A stretch of 64,000 nt of DNA from Brachynemurus nebulosus (taxonomy: Eukaryota > Arthropoda > Insecta > Neuroptera > Myrmeleontidae). The DNA lies in contig JAPWDM010000012.1 in assembly GCA_035578155.1 (NCBI GenBank), positions 15,287,619-15,351,618 of the forward strand, written 5' to 3'. The notes under the pieces were generated by a model, which was not told where the DNA came from, ran no database searches, and worked only from the letters and a program-made list of their open reading frames with translations. The stretch's first letter is position 1. Every line of letters begins with the position of its first letter. A program made the translations under genes and the position numbers. Of this stretch, positions 35,851 through 45,632 are shown piece after piece.

Positions 35851-37422
35851 GCTAACAAAATAAATTCTAAAAACTAATAAGTCGATACCGTAAGTTTTAA
35901 GATACCGTAATTTACCACTCGTTTCCGGTACACGTGTATTTGTTTACCTTTCTTCTGGGTTTTCCCCATTTCTTAACCAGTCCATTTATTGTTTTTAATT
36001 TATATATATACTGAGTGAGTTTTTCGAGAGTTGCCATTTTTATTACAGCCAAACCGTTGATTTAATCGAAAAATTGTTCAAATAAGAGTTGTAGATATCG
36101 ACGTGGGCAATCGATTGCTATAGTCAGGAGCTTTATAGCTCTGATGATTTTCGAGCTATGATACAAACTTATAGATTTTTAAATGAGACTATATATTAAT
36201 TTTTCGATAAAACTGATCTAATGCATTAGTTAACAACATAAATGAGCAAAAAGAACTTTTTTTACCCAAGTTTAATTTCTTAATTTTTCTTTAATTTATC
36301 AGTTAGGCGGTAAAAATATGCATATGTACTTGATTGAGGCTACTTCAACCGACAGTGTTCTGGTTGGTTACATTTCCATTACATCCAAGAAAGGAACCTT
36401 TTCCAGTACCATTTCTATCATACAAATTTGGTTGTAATAAAAGTGGAAACTCTCAAAAAACTAACACGGTATATATATTCTTTTATCCAAACTGAATTCA
36501 GTTCAGTTTAGTTTTCACCTGAAGATGATTTAATCAATCGAAAACTAGTTCGTGAAAAATAATATCTCTATATTTTGGTGAAAATTTGACAAAATTAAAA
36601 TTTTCTTCACCATATCCAATTAATTTTATCCAAAATTACTCTTTTACAAAATACAAGTCAACTCTTTCTACTTTTCAATTTGATAATACTTTTCCATAAA
36701 ATATTTTTATACAAAAAAAAAAAAAAAAAAAAAAATTATTTATTTTTTTCAAAACAAATATTCAGACGATAAATATAGCAGCAATATACAACAGCTACAT
36801 ATATTCGGAGTTAGTAGTACAGTGAATGAGATCAAACGAGCTTAATTTTATTTACATTGGTTAAAATAAATACTTTTGAAAGCTTTCTTCTTTTTCTCTC
36901 GGCTGTTGTTTGGGATTTTGTACAACAAACTTTTCCATGTCATACATGTTCATCATCAGTTTTGATTCAGCCAGTCAGTCAGGCGGTCCGTCGATCGTTT
37001 GTTGTATATCAAAAGCCCACTTACCAACTTAACCCGCAAACCGAGCGTTTTAAAGCCAAACTCATACTCAGCAGTGTTTGCGGTTTTTAGCCTCTCAATG
37101 TATACGGTACATTGGTACATATCTCATCATGAGTCACAGTCAATTTTGCCGCACAATTTTCTACAACGTTATATTTTCGGTTAGGCAACATTTGTTTTCA
37201 TACATGTAAGTAGGTATTAGTTTGTCATAAATACTTGCATAGTGTATAGTAAAAGTGATAAAAGTTGTTTTTGAACATTTTATTGAAAATTTGTGTTTAT
37301 AGTAGGACCATAATTTAAGACATCTTGATAAAGATAACAGATAATTCGTTTCGAGGAATCGTTATCTAGATAAAATTTTAGATAACAGATAAGATATTAT
37401 TTACAGAAATAATTCACTAGGT
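35851..37422. other. No gene recognised
   Basis: AT-rich sequence with a poly-A tract near 36713-36735. CCTGAAGATGATTTAATCAA with ATCGAAAACTAG near 36520 resembles the tail region of widespread insect retroelements, but no reverse transcriptase is present. Frames at 36857-37184 are short and unassigned. GATAACAGATAAG and ATCTAGATAA words begin at 37330 and recur at 38890-39030. Confidence 0.4.
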
Positions 37423-39043
37423 CAGGGTTTCTCAACCGCAAGTCCGTGGACCGGTGCTGGGCTGCGAAAGTACCTCGTCGGTTCTCAAGAAGATGTGTTA
37501 ATTACAATAAACTACAAAAATGTTAAAGAAAGATTTTTGGCGACAAAATTGCATGTTTTGGAATTTTGTTTCTTTGTTTACGGCCCATGATAGCATACAC
37601 CCAGCACAGTAAAGTACGACATTTTTGCATGTTTTGGAATTTAGTTTCTATATTAACTATTTTTTCTTTAAAAACAAAATTACTTAATTGATTAATTTTA
37701 ACTTTTAATTTTAATATAATGACTTTTTCCTTGTTTGGGAATGAAATTAGTGACATAAATTATATATGTTTCAATATATAATTTTAGAATATTTTTTAAC
37801 ATGTGATATTTTCCAAAAAATTTGTTTGCATGGTGAGTAAATTTATAAATTAAACTAATTATTTCAAACGCTTCAATTCTGAAACCCTTGGTTCATTTTG
37901 TGTTTTTGTTCTGTCGGTCTTTATTACTATCTTACTACCAAGTAATTAATTTTTTATTTTTTAACAAACTTAAATCCATATTTCTTATGTAAACTAAAAA
38001 ATTAAAAAAATTATAATTGAGAGATAATTCTAAAAAAAATTTTTTTTAAAGATTCTTCTGTTTTTTCTTTTTGGAATATAGCCTTTCTTACAAATTATAA
38101 AAAAATAATTATATTAAGAACATGTGTAATATATACTAAAATTAATTGTATATTCTTACTTTTAATGTTTTTAAAAATTTTTGTTGATGTAAAACTATAA
38201 ATATGTTTTTGAATTCTAGATAATCGTCCTTGAAAAAGACATCAACCATGTCGAAATATATCAGACAATAATAAATAAACGTTTTCTATGGGATTCTGGG
38301 AATTTTGTTTTATTCTCCTTAAATCCTGTTCATCAATCGTTGGGTCAACGGTCAAAAAATAATTAAGGAATTTAGTTTCTTTGTTTACGGCCCATGATAG
38401 CACACATCCAGCACAGTAAAGTACGACATTTTTTATTTCAGAAAAAGTGCTTAAAAAATGTCGGTATTTATTTGAATTACATGATCGACCAAGTGGTCGG
38501 AAAACGACATTTCATGTTATACGACTAAATGTTATTCCAACTAATGGCCGAAATGAATCCAGGCTATAAGAATTATATTTACATTTAACGAAAAGTTCTT
38601 AAGCATTTCTCTAATGCTTAAAAAATTGTCGATACTTATCTAAATTACATGGTAGAGCAAGTGGTCCGGACTACGACATTTCATATTACACGACTAAATG
38701 TTATTCTAACTAATGGGGGAAATGATTCTAGACAACAAGAATTCTGTTTAAAATTAAATAATTGCTTTAAAAATTTTTGTATTTCTTAAGAAAGTATCAA
38801 AATTTATCTGATTTATATGGTCGGCCAAGTGAATATAGGTAAATGGTGAATATAGCTTCAATTTTTTTTGTTTCAGGAAAAATAAAGATGTATTCTTATT
38901 ATCTTATCTTTTTCCTTCGCTTAGTAAAAAGATAAGATAAAAGATAACTTTTTTTAAAAATTTCTAGATAAAAGATAATAGATAACAAAAATGTTATATC
39001 TAGATTAAATTTCAGATAACGTTATCTAGATACGCACAACACT
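37423..39043. mobile_element. Composite of hAT-like ends with internal tandem units
   Basis: CAGGGTTTCTCAACCGCAAG at 37424 is a hAT-type left end, with GTCCGTGGACCGG following. Inside, the block TTTGTTTACGGCCCATGATA with AGCACAGTAAAGTACGACAT occurs twice (37572 and 38382). A unit containing ACATTTCATRTTA and CGACTAAATGTTATTC recurs at 38500 and 38680. The right edge GCACAACACTGG near 39043 looks like the end of another hAT-type element whose GATAAC words also lie left of 37423. The nesting order is not resolved. Confidence 0.4.
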
Positions 39044-39988
39044 GGTTAGGACATTACTATCTAACAACTTATTCATTCAATATTATAATGTTTTTATTGT
39101 AGTTGTTGAGTTCAGGGCCGGCGAGAGAACTAACGAGCCCGAAAACATTTTTTGGAAAAATTTTTCACTTATTATTACACGAGAGGTTTGTATTTTTTCG
39201 AATAAATTTAAGTTTAAAAGTATGGGATCGTTGCTTTGTCACTTTTCACAACAAAAATCGTACAAACACGAGTCGACTTCGGCAATTACGCCATCATCAG
39301 ATGAAAAACACAACTAAAAACTGTTCTTTTAGGCGAAGCTATTTATATTATAAATTGAAGTGAATAATGTATTGGTGGGGGATGTTAGAGATAGAGGCAG
39401 ATATATGCACATCAAACAAATGTAAGGGAAAACCCAAATTAAAAAATTTTTTCAATAAAAGTAAAATTTTTTTTGTATTATTTGCATATAGGTACCTATG
39501 CATATGATAAAAAAAAATTTATCGAAAAAATTTGTTAACTTGGGATTTCCCTTACATTTGTTTGATGTGCTTATAGCTGCCTCCATCTCTCCTTTCAGTT
39601 CTTTTGTTTTTAGGTGGTTTATCGTATTATCTTCAAAAATCTTTTTTTCTTTTTTTATAATATTAATGTCCATTAGAGATTAAACCAGTACTAATTACAG
39701 TATTATCGGTTTTTCCATTTTAATAGTCGGCATTTTAACACGTTGATGGTCATAACTTTAATGACGAAACACCCCACTAGCGCAGTATTTTGACAACTAA
39801 TACACTTTATACATAGGATTGTTGACGTAGTGCAGCGTTGTGTCTTAGTTAGGTTTTACTTAACGGTGTACATACAACGCCCATGACCATTAAAGTATCA
39901 ATAAGGAAGCACTCCTGCTAGGTTGTTTTCTATTCATCTTATGCAACACATCGTCAATCATTGTTATCATAAAACCTTTTTTTTAATT
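39044..39988. other. No gene recognised
   Basis: AT-rich. CAGGGCCGGCGAGAGAACTA at 39114 looks like one hAT-type end without a partner. An inverted pair AAATGTAAGGGAAA(A/T)CCCAA and its complement spans about 39418-39560. Confidence 0.35.
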
Positions 39989-39990
39989 TA

Positions 39991-40859
39991 AGGGGATGGT
40001 AACGTATTAAAAAATTTTATTTCTCATTTTTTTTATTGTTTCATATGATGGTACAACATCTTAAGATTGTTGTGTCAAAATTTGAAACAAATCGGAATAA
40101 AACTAACTAAGATATAGAACTTCGAGCGTTTGTTGCTCCGATACGTTTTCGTATCCCTGCCCAGCAGGTACGTGGCTTTGTGCTCTCGGAATCCCTGAAT
40201 TCTTTTATTCATGGATGGGTCTTTGTAAGTATACTAATGTATACTATAACCAATAACGTAGGTATAAAAAATTTTTTTCATATTTAATTTTGGATTTTCA
40301 CGTATACAAAACTTTAAAGTGATTTTCTGATACTTGTCATTTTTGAAACCGGTGAACAGTTTAAATTAAAATCTACTCGACCAATTGTTTTAAAATTTTG
40401 TATACAGCTTCCTTACATAAATGACCGGGTATCCCTGGGAGCTTTTTTTTATTTTCATAATTATTAATTTTACAGTAATAAATAGGTCAATTTTTTAGAC
40501 GAAAATCGGTGCTTTCAATTCTAAGTGTCACCAAAAATTAAAAAATCGAAAAAAAGAAAATTCCTCCCAGGGATACCTTAGGAAAGGGGTTGTCTAATGA
40601 TATCATTCATTTTTTTATTTCGGATGATCCACTAATGAGTTATATTGTTCACCGATAGACAACTTTTTTTCGCGGCGCCTCTGAAGATTTGCTGCCGTTG
40701 ACTTAATTATTTATATTTTGTTTTAAAAAATTAAGGAAGTATTGTTCGTATGTTGTACTAAAACGCTACGATCGATTAATTAAATTTGTATTACCTTTAG
40801 CGTCTGAAAAAATTCTTAAAAATGGGCCTTTTTATGCCGAATTAACATTACCATCCCCT
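39991..40859. mobile_element. TA-flanked TIR element, AGGGGATGGTAA ends
   Basis: AGGGGATGGTAACGT and the complement of the right end AGGGGATGGTAATGT bracket 869 bp, with TA on both sides (39989-39990 and 40860-40861). Inside, GGTATCCCTGGGAG and its inverse CTCCCAGGGATACC occur at 40428 and 40563. No transposase. Confidence 0.72.
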
Positions 40860-40899
40860 TAAACTGTTGTCTGTTTTCAATATAGATATGACGACCCAC

Positions 40900-41100
40900 T
40901 AAATAATTATCACGAGTTTGTTTTATCTCGAGATATTTTTAAAACTGTTCGATTGAAAAATAATCGAATGATTTAATTTTTCGAGATATTTTTTTTAAAA
41001 TCTTTCGAATGAAAAATAATCGAATGACTTTATTATATCTCGAGATATTTTAATTATCGAATCATCGATTAATTTTTACTCGATTATGCCCATCACTACT
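40900..41100. mobile_element. hAT-type fragment with ATGGGCATAATCGA end
   Basis: Read as complement, the right edge AGTAGTGATGGGCATAATCG is a common hAT-type terminus. Upstream, ATCTCGAGATATTTT and GAAAAATAATCGAATGA are each repeated two or three times, as in hAT subterminal regions. The left end was not found. Confidence 0.5.
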
Positions 41101-41344
41101 TTAAATCTCGTTGCAAAAACTTTTTGATTCACATCAAAAACGTATTTCTAATTTCTTTCATTCATCTGCGCAACTTTGAAATAAAGTTATTCGTATCAAA
41201 GCACGTTGTAACATGATACTCTCTCTACTTAATAAATTAAGGGATGTAGTAATTTTACAGATATAATATCCATGTTTATCCATACTTCAAGCTTCCATGC
41301 AAAATATCTGTAGGTACATCACATTATACCCATATTATTATATA

Positions 41345-41356
41345 CACGGAAAAAAA
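41345..41356 (+). repeat. Left terminal inverted repeat of the two-gene transposon
   Basis: CACGGAAAAAAA, directly preceded by TATA. This is the end distal to the transposase stop codon. Confidence 0.88.
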
Positions 41357-42003
41357 GAATTATTCCCATCAAATAAATTTTATTCCAGTCAAATAAAATT
41401 TTTGTTTGCATACCGTCAAATAAGCTTTTTATTTCAACCAATTAATTTTTTTGTTTGAAATTATTCTCAGTTTCAAACAGAAAATCAGTTCATTAGAATT
41501 AAGAAAAAATTTAATCAAATAAAAAGTATAATTCAGACAATTACTAACATATTTAAATGAAATAATTCTATAGTTTGCACAAAACAAAGATGTTGCTTAT
41601 ATGAATTTGAATAACGATCTGTTGAAATAATATTTTGTTTCAATGAAATAAGGATTTTATTTGAACTAAACATTTTATTATATAGGTGAATTCATTTTCT
41701 TATTTGAATGAAATAAATAATTTATTTCAATTAACAATTATTGTTAATCCACTGTATTTTATTTTTATTTAAGTGAATTCATTTTCTTATTTGACTGAAA
41801 TAAATAATTTATTTCAGTTAACAATTATTGTTAATCCACTGTATTTTATTTTTATTTGAATTAAGTAGTATTTCTTATTTATCTGAAACATAAATAAACA
41901 TGTATTGGATACAATAAATAAAACGCGTTTATTTGTTAATATTGTATTTTGTTTGTAAGATGTACTACATTATTATTAATAATATGACAATCAAATAATA
42001 TTA
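41357..42003. repeat. Left subterminal region with repeated AAATAAA words and an 87-bp duplication
   Basis: Many short copies of TCAAATAAAAT, TTATTTCAA and TGAAATAA occur in both orientations. Two tandem 87-bp copies (41686-41772 and 41773-41859) begin GTGAATTCATTTTCTTATTT and differ by only a few bases. In CACTA elements such subterminal motifs are the binding sites of the element's proteins; here that role is inferred. Confidence 0.8.
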
Positions 42004-42371
42004 GGGCGATTCTCGCGTGACATTTTTGCAACAAAAAAATTTTTTTTAATTAAATTAATAACAAACAAAACAAAAAGTTTATAACACGAGGCAACTGGAT
42101 GAAAATTTTTTGAACATATTTTAATTTATATCTGAAATGCAGTACTCCAAATATAAGACATAAACTTCGTTTCGTACGATGTCCCGTGCGTCACGTGAGT
42201 TTATGCCTTATATCTTGAGTACTGAATTTCAGATAAAAATTAGAATATGCTCAAAAAAATTTACTTCATTTTCTGCGTATTATAAACATTTTGTTTTGTT
42301 TATTATTAATAGCATTTTTTTTTAAATGTTTTTGTTGTAAAAATGTCCTGTGCGTCACGCGAGAATCGCCC
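42004..42371. mobile_element. 368-bp fold-back MITE nested in the transposon, ATTA target
   Basis: GGGCGATTCTCGCGTGAC and its inverted form GTCACGCGAGAATCGCCC form the ends, with ATTA on both sides (42000-42003 and 42372-42375). The two halves continue to pair through most of their length (TTTTTGCAACAAAAA, TATCTGAAATTCAGTACT types). Near the centre GTCCCGTGCGTCACGTGAG resembles the end again. It lies between the transposase stop codon and the left end, so it does not interrupt a gene. Confidence 0.85.
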
Positions 42372-42414
42372 ATTACATAATAACAAAATTACACAAAAGT
42401 ACCAATTAATAAAA

Positions 42415-44847
42415 TCAAATGCGTAAAGAAATCAAATTCTTGCCATTACCAATGGTATGATAATTATGTGGAAATAAAGAGTACAGTTCTTTTACACATC
42501 TAATATCCCATTCTACATTTTCATGATTTATGACTACCTCATATGCTTGTCTGTGTAAATCATAACCAATAGTTTTTAGTATTTTTAAAACAAAATATAT
42601 TTCTTTATTTTTACTACTTAATATATATTTTATTAAACCAAATAAAGGATAATCTTCATCTATAAAACTAATTAATAAAATGTAACCAGGTTTGTATAAC
42701 ATACCATTCAATTTATATCGATTATAACTTAGACAATTTTCCTGGAAATTTAAAGGTAATTTTTTATAAAAGAAAATATAATCCTCTAAAGATTTTATAA
42801 ACGTCACATCTGTACTGTAATCTATTTTATCTGAAAATCCCAAATTACTAGAGAGACGATAACAAAATTTTAGTTGATGTTTGAGAGCTAAGGTGTATGG
42901 TATATTTTTTCGACATGCTATTACATTAGCATTAGTTTTGAATTCCTTATGTTTTGCTTCGTACCGCATACATGAAAAATTTACTAAAGGTCCAAAACGA
43001 TATAAAATTTCAGGATAATGAATTATTATGTGATGTTTTGGTTTGAGTTTTTCGTTAAATAATTTTAAATACAGTACATGATGTTCTTGTATTAAAGTTG
43101 CCAATAATTTAATGGCACCTTTATGTAATGTATTACTAAATGAAATAGCAACAATTTCTTTTAATATCAAGTAAAGTTCCCACACATTATCGTCAATAGG
43201 TACAAAATCTCCAGCAATAATACCAAAATAAGTAACAAATGCAAGCATTTCTGATGCTGACATAATGACATACTCATTATTTATATGTTCTTTAGACAAC
43301 AATGGAATTTTATTTCCAACATTACAATTCTCAGAATGATTAAAAAATTTGAGTTTATTATTTAAATGTTTTAATGTAACAAATTTTTTATCTTTTATTA
43401 TATATTTTAAAATCTTTGCCATATCATATCTACAAACTCCTTCCAATAAATCATGCATTACATCACATGATATATTTTTAGTTACATGAAAATGAGACAA
43501 TTGATTCCAAACTGATTCTTCTTTAATTCCGTTTGTTTTACAATTAACGTCTGTATTGTAAGTTATATTATTTCTTAATAGTGACTTATCTTCTGTCACT
43601 TGACTCTGTGTAAGAGATTTATCAGCTTTACATGTACGACAAAAATAAGAACCCGAAAAATTTTCACTGTAACCTAATATTGAATTTAATCCTAAATTAT
43701 CTCCTAATATAAGTATTACATTGAAAAATATTTGATATTTTTTATTATTAACAATAATTTCAATTCCCTTTTCATATAGTTCTACACATTCGTTAATTAA
43801 TTTAGAAAATGTTGCTCTATTGCCGAAATTTACTCGATCTTGTGAAAAAAACAACTGTGCCAGAAATATATTTTCTAAACGTGAAGCATACTTTGGTGGA
43901 ATACAAGCTAATGAAAAATATATTGCACCTAACTTGTATATAGATGCGTGGCTACCCAATACATTTCCAATTTGAAAATCATCAAAGAAAATATATAACG
44001 GCAAAACAGTTTTATCATAAAAATTACATTTTAATTCATTCCATACTATTCCATTAAAAACACTTTGTACGTTTTCACTATCGTAACAATCTTCCATATA
44101 ACTAATTATTGACTGAAATACAAACGGTAACTCTAAAAAACACTTAAGCACTTCTTTCATAGAAACAAATTGTCCTAAATTATCCTTTATTTGCATAGAT
44201 GAAACCTCTTGATTACTTTTTTGAAATTCAGACGTTCCAATAACAAACGGAACTGGTTTAATTAAAAAATTTGAACGTTCAAAATATTGAAGTCTTAAAT
44301 ATTCTGATTCAAAACCACTAAAAGGAGATTGTAGTTCAGAAATAATATTTTTAATATCAGCCAATATGGATTCAAAAGAATCAGTCTGTCCTCTAACAGA
44401 ATTTAATAAGTTAATTTTAGTATTCAGCTGTGTCACAACATTACAGTTAAATATTTCACTTACGAATTCAATTATATCTTGTATCACTGATCGTGTAACA
44501 GTATTATTGTTATATAGTTTTGAAATAAATTTCTGTATTGATTGTTTGAATGTTATATCCGGATTCAATGGAAAACTTTCAAAAGTTTCAGATAATTTAT
44601 TTTTATTAAATTTTTCAGTTTTATTGCTTAAATCTACATATTTTTTAGTAACTAAAGAACAATCTTCTATATTTGTTGTTTCATTTGAATGCTTAGAAAT
44701 TAAATGTTTTTTGAAATTCCATATATCTTTATACAAACGTAAACATATGCTGCATTGAAAATTTGAAGAATATTGATGTGAAAACTTCAAATGAGAAAAA
44801 AATATTTGCATATCATTAAAAGAAATATTACATTCTAAACATTCCAT
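42415..44847 (-). CDS. CACTA/EnSpm tnp2-like transposase with two N-terminal C2H2 fingers (810 aa)
   Basis: One uninterrupted frame runs from ATG (44847) to stop. Residues 3-24 (C3, C6, H19, H24) and 32-53 (C32, C35, H48, H53) are C2H2 fingers. The core has LPLYIFFDDFQIGNVLGSH (D289/D290), then VILILGDNLGLNSILGYSEN (D383) and the CRTC pair (C403, C406). Then come CDVMHDLLEGV (D462, H465), HHIIIHYPEILYRFGPLV, and MRYEAKHKEFK (E630, H633). This order matches the transposase-21 (tnp2) group common in animal EnSpm elements; D290, D383 and E630 are my candidates for the acidic catalytic residues. It would cut and join the transposon ends in the nucleus. It lies downstream of the SAM gene on the same strand, with 785 bases between the two coding ends. 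The start was chosen because it includes the complete first finger. No inactivating change is seen. Confidence 0.87.
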   Translation of the reverse strand: MECLECNISFNDMQIFFSHLKFSHQYSSNFQCSICLRLYKDIWNFKKHLISKHSNETTNIEDCSLVTKKYVDLSNKTEKFNKNKLSETFESFPLNPDITFKQSIQKFISKLYNNNTVTRSVIQDIIEFVSEIFNCNVVTQLNTKINLLNSVRGQTDSFESILADIKNIISELQSPFSGFESEYLRLQYFERSNFLIKPVPFVIGTSEFQKSNQEVSSMQIKDNLGQFVSMKEVLKCFLELPFVFQSIISYMEDCYDSENVQSVFNGIVWNELKCNFYDKTVLPLYIFFDDFQIGNVLGSHASIYKLGAIYFSLACIPPKYASRLENIFLAQLFFSQDRVNFGNRATFSKLINECVELYEKGIEIIVNNKKYQIFFNVILILGDNLGLNSILGYSENFSGSYFCRTCKADKSLTQSQVTEDKSLLRNNITYNTDVNCKTNGIKEESVWNQLSHFHVTKNISCDVMHDLLEGVCRYDMAKILKYIIKDKKFVTLKHLNNKLKFFNHSENCNVGNKIPLLSKEHINNEYVIMSASEMLAFVTYFGIIAGDFVPIDDNVWELYLILKEIVAISFSNTLHKGAIKLLATLIQEHHVLYLKLFNEKLKPKHHIIIHYPEILYRFGPLVNFSCMRYEAKHKEFKTNANVIACRKNIPYTLALKHQLKFCYRLSSNLGFSDKIDYSTDVTFIKSLEDYIFFYKKLPLNFQENCLSYNRYKLNGMLYKPGYILLISFIDEDYPLFGLIKYILSSKNKEIYFVLKILKTIGYDLHRQAYEVVINHENVEWDIRCVKELYSLFPHNYHTIGNGKNLISLRI

Positions 44848-45460
44848 TCTGAATAATAGTATTTGATATTTAATTCAATAAGTAAAAACAAATATATAAA
44901 ATTTGAAGAATATTGATGTGAAAACTTCAAATGAGAAAAAAATATTTGCGTATCATTAAAAGAAATATTACATTCTAAACATTCTATTCTGAATAATAGT
45001 ATTTGATATTTAATTCAATAAGTGTAAAAACAAATATATAAAATTTGAAGAATATTGATGTGAAAACTTCAAATGAGAAAAATATTTGCATATCATTAAA
45101 ATAAATATTACATTCTAAACATTCCATTCTGAGTAATAGTATTTGATATTTAATTCAATAAGTAAAAACAGATATATAAAATTTGAAGAATATTGATGTG
45201 AAAACTTCAAATGAGAAAAAAATATTTGCGTATCATTAAAAGAAATATTACATTCTAAACATTCTATTCTGAATTATAGTATTTGATATTTAATTCAATA
45301 AGTGTAAAAACAAATATATAAAATTTGAAGAATATTGATGTGAAAACTTCAAATGAGAAAAAAATATTTGCATATCATTAAAAGAAATATTACATTCTAA
45401 ACATTCCATTCTGAATAATAGTATTTCATATTTAATTCAATAAGTGTAAAAACAAATATA
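44761..45460. repeat. Five-copy, about 140-bp tandem array of the transposase start region
   Basis: Copies begin at about 44761, 44901, 45043, 45181 and 45323 (offsets 140, 142, 138, 142). Each carries the start codon and first-finger segment of the transposase gene; the first copy is the actual start of the open frame. On the minus strand, copies 1, 3 and 5 keep ATG while copies 2 and 4 read ATA. Copy 3 also has a 2-base deletion. The alternating pattern implies that a two-unit block was duplicated. The copies lie where the transposase promoter and 5' UTR should be. Confidence 0.92.
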
Positions 45461-45632
45461 AAAATATTTCGGAAATGAATTTTCAATTTTGGATATATAA
45501 ATAATTCTTCAAATTGACAGTAAACAAATGTATTTACATTACAAAAATAATCATAAATGTATTTCAAAAGTAACTTTGAAATTTTAAATATCAAAATTTT
45601 AAATATTGTAATAAACAAATGCAAATGGACTT

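Noticed and set aside
36500..36560. LINE or Penelope-type tail (CCTGAAGATGAT)
   Set aside because: Only a short common word; no reverse transcriptase or endonuclease codons nearby.
44366..44758. 130-codon plus-strand frame opposite the transposase gene
   Set aside because: Antisense shadow of a clearly conserved minus-strand gene.
44761..45460. CRISPR-like regular repeats
   Set aside because: Direct tandem repeats of about 140 bp without spacers, in animal DNA; not CRISPR.
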